Shown in pieces: positions 12,401 through 20,440 of a stretch of 64,000 nt of DNA (the stretch's first letter is position 1; every line of letters starts with the position of its first letter). The notes beneath the pieces are model-generated. The model saw only the letters and a program-made list of their open reading frames with translations, had not been told where the DNA came from and ran no database searches. The DNA lies in NCBI GenBank assembly GCA_036937835.1, contig CM072881.1, positions 816,001-880,000 on the forward strand. The letters run 5' to 3'. Both the position numbers and the translations under genes were made by a program. The stretch comes from Pampus argenteus (taxonomy: Eukaryota; Chordata; Actinopteri; Scombriformes; Stromateidae).

Positions 12401-12436
12401 CAGCTGAGGAGTCTGGTCAACGGCATGTCCTCCTAA
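3281..12436 (+). CDS. exoc6: Exocyst complex component 6 (Sec15A), C-terminal four exons, 5'-partial
   Basis: Exoc6 is the Sec15 subunit of the octameric exocyst, which tethers secretory vesicles to the plasma membrane and is an effector of Rab GTPases such as Rab11. The coding exons are 3281-3422, 4497-4570, 9929-10041 and 12310-12436, all flanked by AG and GT. Their phases join without a break to give 151 residues ending in TAA. The peptide matches the C-terminal helical region of vertebrate Sec15 (for example DVIQCELFASSEPVPGFQGD, FMVWDWSTYLADYGQP and RKNDRDKQKLIETVVKQLRS). The end, NGMSS, is slightly shorter than the human EXOC6 end as I recall it. Earlier exons lie upstream of the window. 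I prefer exoc6 over its paralogue exoc6b because of the C-terminal residues and the neighbouring cyp26a1. A candidate 12-nt microexon lies in the last intron. Confidence 0.92.
3575..3629. repeat. (TG)n / (TGTC)n microsatellite
   Basis: An uninterrupted GT run is followed by GTCTGT interruptions, inside the exoc6 intron just downstream of the exon ending at 3422. Confidence 0.9.
4497..4570 (+). CDS. exoc6: exoc6 coding exon (third from last)
   Basis: Acceptor TTCTCAG, donor GTAAAC. With the leftover T of the preceding exon it gives 25 residues, LFASSEPVPGFQGDTLQLAF through IDLRQ, and ends in phase 0. Confidence 0.9.
6735..6761. repeat. (CA)n microsatellite
   Basis: A pure AC dinucleotide run in the exoc6 intron. 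Confidence 0.9.
7112..7330. repeat. Duplicated 219-bp segment, copy 1
   Basis: This segment matches 11372-11590 at a constant offset of 4260 bases, with only two substitutions seen (7257 C/G and 7272 T/C) and no indels. The similarity starts abruptly at GCGTTCTCTGG and runs into a (CA)n tract. I found no terminal inverted repeats or target duplication. In this copy the upstream ATG of the short ORF seen in copy 2 is missing. Confidence 0.85.
8206..8223 (+). other. G-rich tract, potential G-quadruplex
   Basis: G runs of 3, 7 and 5 are separated by single T residues (GGGTGGGGGGGTGGGGG). The 7-G run can supply two triplets, so four G-tracts are available. The tract is intronic and its function is unknown. 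Confidence 0.5.
9035..9507. repeat. Imperfect long inverted repeat (foldback)
   Basis: The left arm at about 9035-9120 (core TACTCTTACACAAACACTAC) is repeated as its reverse complement at about 9430-9507. The outer AAGTAACATCA and inner CATGCACAA and ATTCACTTTC blocks are also shared. About 300 bases separate the arms. It could be a decayed MITE or an inverted duplication, and no target duplication was recognised. Confidence 0.6.
9929..10041 (+). CDS. exoc6: exoc6 coding exon (second from last)
   Basis: Acceptor GTTTGTAG, donor GTGAGT. It encodes LLDLFMVWDWSTYLADYGQP through ATALALLE and ends two bases into a Lys codon (AA). The last exon starts with the G that completes AAG. Confidence 0.92.
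10465..10476 (+). CDS. exoc6: Candidate exoc6 12-nt microexon (hypothetical)
   Basis: The 12 bases AGTCTACAGAGG are preceded by a pyrimidine-rich acceptor with TGC repeats (TTTTTCTGCTGCTGCTGGTC then AG) and followed by the donor-like GTAGGT. Inserted between the exons ending at 10041 and starting at 12310, they keep the reading frame and add four residues (Val-Tyr-Arg-Gly) after the shared Lys. UGC motifs close to the acceptor are a known property of neural microexons controlled by SRRM4. Both splice sites are visible, but use of the exon is inference. Confidence 0.4.
10678..10738 (+). mobile_element. Rex1-like LINE 3' tail fragment
   Basis: TTTAATTTCCCAGTTTTTGG, then GATTAATAAAGTATATC and a (TATC)n tail, equals the 3' end of the minus-strand Rex1-like copy at 46081-46630. 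Only the extreme 3' end is present, typical of severe 5' truncation. Confidence 0.6.
10747..11189 (-). mobile_element. pogo-like MITE with transposase C-terminal remnant
   Basis: The left end (TACCGACTATAAAGTGCACC and GGATTATAAGGCGC) and right end (TATAGTCTGAAAAATACGGTA) form an imperfect inverted repeat of the family whose ends read TACCGTATTTTC plus GACTATAA. A minus-strand ORF inside has an acidic Ser-Asp-Asn-Glu-Glu tract like a pogo transposase C-terminus. The element lies directly behind a Rex1-like (TATC)n tail. The pogo/Tigger assignment rests on similarity to the elements at 13.6 and 48.7 kb and is tentative. Confidence 0.5.
11367..11468 (+). other. Short ORF (33 codons) with signal-peptide-like start
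   Basis: ATG at 11367 opens a 33-residue frame ending in TAA. It starts MRRS, continues with a Leu/Val-rich hydrophobic stretch and a small-residue SSVS region that looks like a signal-peptidase site, and ends with a Cys pair (DHCKSHC). The body of the frame is shared with the copy at 7112, which lacks this ATG. It could be a captured first exon or chance. There is no evidence of expression, and it lies inside an exoc6 intron. Confidence 0.2.
11372..11590. repeat. Duplicated 219-bp segment, copy 2
   Basis: This is the partner of 7112-7330 at about 99 per cent identity without indels. It continues into a longer (CA)n run ending near 11598. The two copies flank an exoc6 exon (9929-10041) and lie in consecutive introns. 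Confidence 0.85.
12259..12303 (+). repeat. (CTCTGT)n microsatellite forming the terminal-exon polypyrimidine tract
   Basis: Seven or so CTCTGT/CTGTCT units run up to GTGTGTCTCAG, the acceptor of the last exoc6 exon. The repeat serves as the polypyrimidine tract, so its length may vary between individuals. Confidence 0.85.
12310..12436 (+). CDS. exoc6: exoc6 terminal coding exon
   Basis: Acceptor GTCTCAG. The first base completes Lys, then MKDTSKKNNIFSQFRKNDRD and KQKLIETVVKQLRSLVNGMSS follow, ending at TAA 12434-12436. A (CA)n run starts at the base after the stop. Confidence 0.93.

Positions 12437-12464
<28 letters not shown>
12437..12464. repeat. (CA)n microsatellite at the start of the exoc6 3' UTR
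   Basis: The AC run begins immediately after the TAA stop. A second run lies at 12737-12759, and the sequence between is CA-rich. Confidence 0.9.
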
Positions 12465-12467
<3 letters not shown>

Positions 12468-13096
12468 AAGTGACAAGTGAAACATGCATGCAGTCACATG
12501 CACACACTCAACTGCCAAGACACACAAACAAACAAACACACATAAGAACAGGACATTGAACTACAAAAAAAATCACACATACAGACACACAAAAGGAACA
12601 CATACACACAATTCAGACATGCACACAACAACACATACACTGTGCAAGGCATGCAGGAAACTGCTACTACAACAAACACACGTGAAGTCATATCCTCTCC
12701 TTACTGTTATACCTGACTGAATAGTCAATGTAAATAACACACACACACACACACACACTCCCATCAACAGTTTACTGGACTATTCACATGAATGAACAGT
12801 AAAATGTTTGTAAAGTATTTTTAATGACTATGATAAGACAAACTATGTTTTGTACATTTGTGAGAGTGCAGTGACTGTAGCTGCAGAGGAAGTGACAGGC
12901 ATGAGTACTGGGACAATGATGTAGACACTTCCTGTTAACGTCCTGTTACCATAGGTACCACAGGAGAAACTGTTTCCTGTTTCTCTGTCAGGACATACAT
13001 GTTTAACAAAAAATGCATTTACTGAACATGTGAGTTCAGAGCACATTTGCAGATCATCAAATCCTTTGGTAAAAAACAGATGACCAATGTTTTTTA

Positions 13097-13130
13097 TTTT
13101 ATTAAATCAACAGATGTTGATTTAATAAAA
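13097..13130. promoter_or_regulatory. Perfect palindrome containing poly(A) signals on both strands
   Basis: TTTTATTAAATCAACA, then GA, then TGTTGATTTAATAAAA: 16-bp arms with a 2-nt centre. AATAAA lies at 13124-13129 on the + strand and its mirror (TTTATT) lies in the left arm for the - strand. At 690 bases past the stop it is a reasonable exoc6 poly(A) signal. Use for - strand transcripts is speculation. Confidence 0.5.
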
Positions 13131-13587
13131 ATATATTTAGAGGCACAATGTCAGGCTATAGTAGCTTGATTGCAGTATCATATAGAATGTACACATAGAT
13201 TAAAGTGCAGAGAGAAAAACTAGATGGAGAAGTGAAGCTTCACAGGTTATCAGACACTGCTGTGGTGTCTGATTCTACTCCTGATGATAACCTTTTATTA
13301 TTTATTTAACAGTATCAACTGTTCAGCAGAGGTTAATTACCCACTTTGTGTTAGTTTCAATTTAAATCACATTGAATTCAGTTATTTTGAATTTGACTTA
13401 CACTTGCTCACATGTAAAACCCACGTAGGAACCCAGTTTCCTGTATACATGGCCTAAGAACCTAACTTTCTCCTGGAAAAATGTTTCACTTAACCTCTCC
13501 TCCAATTCTAGAATCTAGACTTTTGTAAGGAATGACATTTGTCGTGAACATGGTCATAAAACCATAGATGTTTACATGTATCTTTAG

Positions 13588-14344
13588 TAGTGTTGCTCCG
13601 ATTGATCGGCAGCCGATCATGATCGGCCGATATTGTCTAAAAATAGCCTGATCGGCGATCGGAAAAACATGCCGATCACATCATTAACGGCAAACTTACG
13701 TGCAGCCGCGGTGAGACGATATGTGATGAAGATTATCTGACGCTGTTCAACTCTGACACTGAAGAGGACGACTTCAGTGTCTTCAGTACACAGAAGAAAT
13801 GAAGTGACAGTGGTATGGTGTTCATTAGTTTAAAATGCTCAGGAGGAAGATAAATAGTGACGTGTGGCTTCATTTCATGAGAGAATGAAGCAACTTTAAT
13901 AGTTGCGCAGTTGCGCTTTAACAGTGACAGCCGCTGTCACCTTTTCCTCCCGCACACTGCACAATAATGGTTTCAGTACCAGGAGGAAGATAAATAAAAC
14001 CATCAATGACTTTTCTGTTTTGTTTATCAGCACTTTTATTGCCGCGTTTATTGCTGCTTTTATTGCGGCACTGTTCGTAAACAATCAGTTCAGTATATGA
14101 ATAAACACTTATGTATCGGGGTATGTATATATCGGCGGCTTATAGTCCGGTCCGGTTTATATGTGACAAAATATATATTTCATTCAAATTTTAGTGGGTG
14201 CGCCTTATATTTAGGTGCGCTATATAGTCTGGAAAATACGGTATTTAAAATTTTAAATTCATTCTTTGATCGGCAGTGATCGGCAAGTTTTTTGGTGATC
14301 GGTATCGGTGATCGGCCCAAAAAATGGCGATCGGAGCATCACTA
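13588..14344. mobile_element. hAT-type non-autonomous element with pogo-like interior
   Basis: Terminal inverted repeats are TAGTGTTGCTCCGAT and, read inward from the other end, TAGTGATGCTCCGAT (14 of 15). The element is flanked by a perfect 8-bp target duplication ATCTTTAG (13580-13587 and 14345-14352), diagnostic of hAT-type transposition. Subterminal GATCGG repeats are abundant. The interior holds pieces of a different, pogo-like transposon: a coding remnant with LTLFNSD followed by EDDFSVFSTQKK and a stop, and a right end reading TATAGTCTGGAAAATACGGTA. Close relative of the element at 48670-49639. Confidence 0.8.
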
Positions 14345-17300
14345 ATCTTTAGAGAACTATAATTCCAGTCCCGACATCACCAAACTTCCAGCTCCGCCTA
14401 CCACCACCTGTAGGTGTAGGACCAGATACTGAACCTGGCATGTCTAGTTTCCTGTTAGCTCCTCTTAGTTTAAGCCATTAGAATAACTTTTTCTCATAAG
14501 AAACTCCTGAAGCCAAGTTAAAATTTGTTACTCTGGCATGAAAACTTCTCACTGCTCCCTTTTGGTTTCCACCAGCTACCAAAATTCCCACATCATTATG
14601 AATATGTAATGTAGCCAATGGTGGTTATGACAGAAGACCAAATCAGTCATTGTCCCAGTACTTCAACTGTTGTTGCTATGGGTGCGTGTTGCTGAGGATG
14701 GATGGATGGAAGAACAGATGAATGGATGATGACGTCTTGAGGGACTGATGTTCATGGAAAAAGTGGTTGTGTTATCAAACTGGTGGCTTTGCTTGCTGTT
14801 TGTTTTTCTGCCTCACATTTTACATATAATCCAACCCCCGACACAGAGCCTTGCAGTGACTCAACATGTAGTTCAGTGTGTGCTTCAACAAGACACATGG
14901 CTATCACAGCCACTAAATATATGGGAAAGCCTGCTTTCTTGAATGACTGATACCACGAAAAAAAGTATCTTTCAAATGTTGTTTTTAAATTCATGTCAGC
15001 TGTAAGTGTTTTCTTAACTTGTCAGGTGAATGTTAAATTGGAGAGTGAAACAGCAAGTTTCCAAACAAAGCTCCCAAAGAATGTTTAATAAAGATTTCAA
15101 ACAAGAATTACAGACTTTTGTTTAGGCCAGAAGGTGATGACACCCAGGTAGCAGATTAAGTCTTAACATGTTTTCTGCACATTAAATGTAACAAATGGGC
15201 TTGAAAATGTGCACCTGATTTGGCTTGAACAGGTTAGATTACATAGCAGAACACAAACCAATCAAATAATGTCATCTAGTGTAACACACAAATTCATGCA
15301 GATACAGGAAGAGTCAGTTCAGGCCTGTTGTATCAAATTGCATTGGATTGCACTAGTCTATGAAAAGCAAGGAGCTGATGAGGGTTTTGTTTTGGGGTGT
15401 CAAAGTGAACATTGCATAAAGGAATCCTAGTACAGGGTTTGCACATGACGTCACTGCAAGCAGAAGTTGCCATGGTAACTCTCCCTATAGTACCATATAC
15501 ACAATATAGAGCATCTAGCATCATCCACTCACATAGAAAAACACTGCAAACACTGTTGTTCACAGGCTGGCTCAGATTATATTCTTAACCTCACGTTGGT
15601 GGCATAAGTGCCAGATATACTACAGAACTGGCATTTGCATTGTGTTTGTACTACATTGAGTACGTGCATAAGGCAGACACGTTCATACATGTACAGTTTG
15701 GACTAGACGAGAGATGAGATTTATGTCACACCGACACAGAAAGTTTAATTGACATGTTGTTTCCATTGAACTGGAAACCAGCCTGCCATCTCAACCTGCC
15801 TAATTTGCATATTGAGATCCAATTACAATGCAGGCAGAATCAATAAAATGCCAATTAATGGCAGGAATTTAAAAGAAAGAGCAGCGAGCCGATGTCATTG
15901 TTCAGTGAGTGTTTCTGCTACAGAACATGTTAGTACCAGGTAGAGATCGGGCAACATTTCAATGTCATGGCAGCTTTGGCCACTCAGTGGTGGTGAGGGT
16001 AGTCATGTGACATCAGTGCGTGCCCTACTCCCTCCCTCTGTATATTCTGTCAGTTGTAGGGTTAAGGATACTCTGCATGTGATGATAACTGCAGTTTCGT
16101 CTGATAACTCACCCAAACTACTTGATTCATGCTAAGAAACTAAGCCCCAAATGGGCAATTCTTATGTTAGTAATGATATATACATACATATATATATTTA
16201 ACAGTTGAATGACTCGCATTCTAAATTCTCTATTTTTGTTCCTCAGGGTGAAATGAAGCTTTAGAATCTCATTATCCACATATATCCACAAAGCACAGCA
16301 ATAATGAATTGGTTCCTTTACAGCCTCACTGGCAGGCTGGTGCAAACTCCTGATGACAAACATTTTATAATGAGACTGTTTCTATTCTGTTTATGTTTTG
16401 GGTCTGTGCTCTATTTTCAGCAGGCATTTTTGCACTGAAAAATGATTGATGAGTTTTTTCTTTTTAGATTCATTTTTTGTCTTTTTTAATAGTTGCTTGT
16501 GAATGCCACTGTATATACTGCATATTTTGTAAAGAAAATATTACAGCAGTTTGTCTGCTGCAAACAGAATTGGAGGTTGACACTGTGATACGCACCTCCA
16601 TCAACACCCAAAGTAAATGTGTATTTAATAAGACTGAATTTCTGTTTGTTGCTTATTTAGTGACACAGCTGAGTGCAGTGTGAGGAGCTAGGTGATTTAT
16701 ATTGGTACCTGCTCTCCACTCATTGGCATGGTCAAGATATTAAAATGCTATGTTCTAGCATATACCCTGTACAACATTCCAATATGAACTATTTAAATAC
16801 CGGTCCTCACGATTTCAGCTCAACTGTTCATGAACTGCCATGCCTTCACTTGTTGTATTCAAATACTAGCCAATGTTCAAATATAAAGGCTGCTAGTGTG
16901 GTAGAATTCTATATAGCTAATAAGGGAAATTCATTATAATGTCCAATTCCACAGCACTAGTTCCATCAGTACAACAGTGTCACATAATAGTCAACTCAAC
17001 ACCAATGTTGTTATTAAAGTCTCTTCTACTTTGCTGTTTTTTCTATCTTTGTTAAGCATCACTGAAACTCAAACACGACTTCTTGCAGGTGTTTCACATT
17101 AAAAGCTGAGAAGAAAAGGGTAGGATTCTGCTCTTTGAATTGCTGGAAGGCTTTTAATGTGAAGGAACTGTTGAGTTACATTAACAGTAACTGATCAGCA
17201 GTGATAAACAGCAAAGTGGAAACAATATGTGAAAACGCTGTTAAATAGAGAAACTCAGCAAAGGATTGGCGAAGATCACATGACTGTTCTGATGATAGGA

Positions 17301-18580
17301 AGGCTTCTAAATGTATTCAATATTAAATAAAAACCTGCTTTCCTCTGCAGTTGAGGTCATTAAAGGCTCTCGCCACTCGCTGAGAATGTGTCACATGGTC
17401 TCATACGAGTAGAACAAATATTAGGTGCAGATTCCTCAGTCCTCAGCATTTTTATTATTTCTCTTTATCATCATCTTTGCACTGCATAACATTGAGATTT
17501 TCTTTCTTGCCTTCCACAGGAGTGGAGAGTGGGTACATTTTAATATCCAAATAAATCCTTGTCACTGTTCAGTGAGACACCCTGACTGAGATGTTGTTTT
17601 CCTAAATTTGTTGTTTTTATTTTGTGTGCTGTAATAAAATTTCATTCAACAGTAATGCCTGTTTGTTGTTAAACTACTGTTTGCTACAGTCGTACTGTTT
17701 GTAGGTTATACTGGACTTCTCAAGTCTCAAACTACATGGCAGTTCAGCATGATATTATGCAGAAATCACCAGCCATCTTCCCCTACAAAATGTGATCGGT
17801 CCATCTGCTACTTTGTATTGCAGCTAATGTCCATATTGTTATTTGACATGATTATGGACAGACCAGACTAGATAATCAGACCAGTTTTACCTTTGTTTAA
17901 CTTCATTCATTCCACCACACATGGTGTACATGATGGCTCATTTCTATTTGGAGAGGGGTATGTAGTAACATATCTGTCCTGCTGACATAAGTTTAGGTTG
18001 AAACACTAAATCATGGTTGCTCCGAGCAGCTAACGTTTATGACAAGGGTGACATGATAAATATGGTGTTCAATGCATCTCATGAACACTTGTTATTTTTC
18101 ATAGAGATGACTTCCCTATTCTTAATCTTGCCCACAACACTGGGCTCACTTGGCTGCTTGTTTGTCCAGCCACAGAAAACAGACATCCATGAGCACCAAA
18201 CTTACTAGAATTATTATTTGATATTTGCTTCTGGTATTAGTGTTGCACAGTCTACATTGTCTTCAGTCTTAAGCACTTCCAAAAACATTGTCACGTTACA
18301 TGTCAAATTTCATAAAACATTGATCTTTTTAATCTGCCTTTGGTGCTTATTTTGTCATATTTCTACAGTGAATCTCCATCTTGTTAAAATGTTGATGGAC
18401 TGAGAAAACATTAAACAATTATGGAAAGTCCAAGACTTTATCAGTCTATTCCTGATACAGTCTGAATGGATGAACTCATGCTATGAATAGTTTTTATTTA
18501 TCAATTAATTTGACACAAAGTTCAGTAAACAGAAGAAACCTAAATAAAGTAAATAGATGGTGTGAGCAGCATCAGTTCTC
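14345..18580. other. Intergenic stretch without recognised genes
   Basis: AT-rich sequence with scattered short ORFs, none resembling a protein. A perfect 14-bp inverted repeat (17093-17106 with 17150-17163, 43-nt loop) is the only structured feature noticed. A (GGAT)n patch lies near 14695. Confidence 0.6.
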
Positions 18581-18880
18581 AGTTTACCTGTACACAGTGC
18601 TTTAGGTACATAGCAGGTTGGTTGTTCTTATCCTGGAGAAGTTGCCACAGTTCTTGTGTGGATTCAGGTGTCTCAGCTTTCTTCTCAGCGTTTTGTCTCT
18701 TCATGTAATCAGACTGACTCCATGATGTTCAGATCAGGCCTCTGTGGCAGCCATACCATATGTTACAGAACATAGTTCTTTATGACTCTTGCTGGGTGGT
18801 TGGGCTCATTATCATACTGCAGAATACATTTGGGACCAATCAGACACCTCCCTGATGGTATTACATTATGGACAATAATC
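18580..18880 (-). pseudogene. Tc1-type transposase relic
   Basis: Read on the minus strand, about 270 bases give ILQYDNEPNHPARVIKNYV, then RPDLNIMESV and DYMKRQNAEKKAETPE with further matches, across at least one stop and one frameshift. These correspond to the D, P-D-L-N and ESVWDYMKRQ regions of Tc1-family DDE transposases. The N-terminal half and the terminal repeats are not visible. Related to the relic at about 34.1 kb on the other strand. Confidence 0.7.
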
Positions 18881-19136
18881 TAAACAATGCACAGTACAAA
18901 ATACAGTATAAAATCCTAATATTTTATTTATAAAGAAAAAGCCATCGCTTTACACCGTGCAGTAAAGAACTCAACAAAAGACATTAACTGGAGCAGAATA
19001 AAACTGGTAAATCAAATTCCAAGAAATAGTTCCAGCCCTAAAACCACTGATTATTACATTAGTTTGTTTAAAGATTAAAGGCTTCGGTAATGTTGGTAGC
19101 TGTATTTTTGAATCCACTGGACAAAGCTTGTTCAGA

Positions 19137-20440
19137 TGTTTCAAATCAAATTTTATTTATATAGCCCAAAATCACAAAATACATTTGTCTCAGAGGGCTT
19201 TACAATCTGTACAGGGAGTGACACCCTCTGTCCTTAGACCCTCAATTCTAGTGAGGAAAAACTTGCCCACCAAAAAACCTTTTAACAGGGAAAAAGGTGG
19301 AAGAAACCTCAGGAAGAGCCACAGAGGAGGGATCCCTCTCCCAGGACGGACAGACGTGCAATGATGTCACATGTACAGAACAAATCAACACACACATATT
19401 GTACACTCATAATGAATAATAGTGATAAATAATGACAATGATAAAATGAGAATAATGACAATGAATGATGAATTATTACAGTAACAGTGAAACTAGTGGT
19501 AAAGATACAGATGCACAGTAGCAAATCATTAACTAACTATAAACTGTAATGGAGATATGGTAACAATGATGACGGTGACAACACATGCAGAAGACGCCAC
19601 GCAGGACCACAGCAGCAGACACAGTCCACAAGAACCTGCTGGACGAGAGAGCACAGAAACTCCGGGGAAGAAGTTTAGTTAGTAACATGATAGATAGATG
19701 GATTAGATAGATGGATAGATAAGGAGAGAGAGAGAATGAGAGAGAGAGAGAGAGAGTATGTGAGTCCCCCAGCAGTCTAGTTCTATGGCAGCATAACTAA
19801 GGGATGACCTGAGCCAGCCCTAATTATAAGCTTTATCAAACAGGAAAGTCTTAAGTCTACTCTTAAAGGTGTTGACCGTGTCTGCCTCCCGAACACAGAG
19901 TGGTAGTTTATTCCACAGAAGAGGTCCTTGATAGCTGAAAGCTCTGGCTCCCAATCTACTTTTAGACACTATAGGAACCACAAGGAACCCACCATCCTGG
20001 GAGCGCAGTGTTCTAGTGGGGTGGTAAGGTACTATGAGCTCTTTGGTCCCACATGGACCAAAATATGGAAGGTGGGCTGGTAGCTGGAGAGGTGCCAGTT
20101 CACCTCCTGGGCACTGCCGAGGGGCCCTTGAGCAAGGCACCGACCCCCCCAACTGCTCACTGGGCGCCGGCTTGGCGGGCTGCCCATCACTCCACCATCT
20201 CTCTCTCCACTTTGCATGTATATATGCCATCTATGCCTGTACTGCATGTCTGTGCCATTGCATGTGTGTGTGTATAAATGCATGTATGAAAAAATAGAGT
20301 GATAAGAGAATTTCCCCAATGAGGGATAAATAAAATAAAGTATAAAGTATATCTTAAATATGATGGTGCCTGACCATGAAGAGCTTTGTATGTTAGTAGA
20401 AGAATTTTAAATTCTATTCTAGATTTAACAGGTTTCCAGT
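19137..20440 (-). mobile_element. L2-type LINE 3' fragment, minus strand, with internal insertion
   Basis: The start matches in reverse the 3' UTR of the L2 element at 58.3-61.97 kb (TCAAATTTTATTTATATAGC and onward). The fragment extends through the (GA)n/(GATA)n UTR region and the last coding residues (ending READTVNTFKSRLKTFLFDKAYN on the minus strand). It stops near 20440 at the position equivalent to about 61021 of the full copy, so it is 5'-truncated. It is interrupted at 20041-20353 by a second element. The 136-codon minus ORF here is the transposon, not a host gene. Confidence 0.75.
20041..20353 (+). mobile_element. Short retroposon-like insertion inside the L2 fragment
   Basis: Aligning the L2 fragment with the full copy shows extra DNA between GGTACTATGAGCT and TTAAATATGATGG. 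The insert contains CACCTCCTGGGCACTGCCGA and a 3' end with AATTTCCCCAATGAGGGATA followed by AATAAAATAAAGTATA, like the 3' end of fish non-LTR elements or derived SINEs. No pol III A/B boxes were identified with confidence and the family is not named. Confidence 0.45.

Noticed and set aside
17093..17163. 14-bp perfect inverted repeat as a microRNA precursor
   Set aside because: The stem is too short and the loop too large (43 nt) for a typical pre-miRNA.
19820..20230. 136-codon minus-strand ORF as a host gene
   Set aside because: It is the C-terminal end of an L2 reverse transcriptase read into an inserted repeat.
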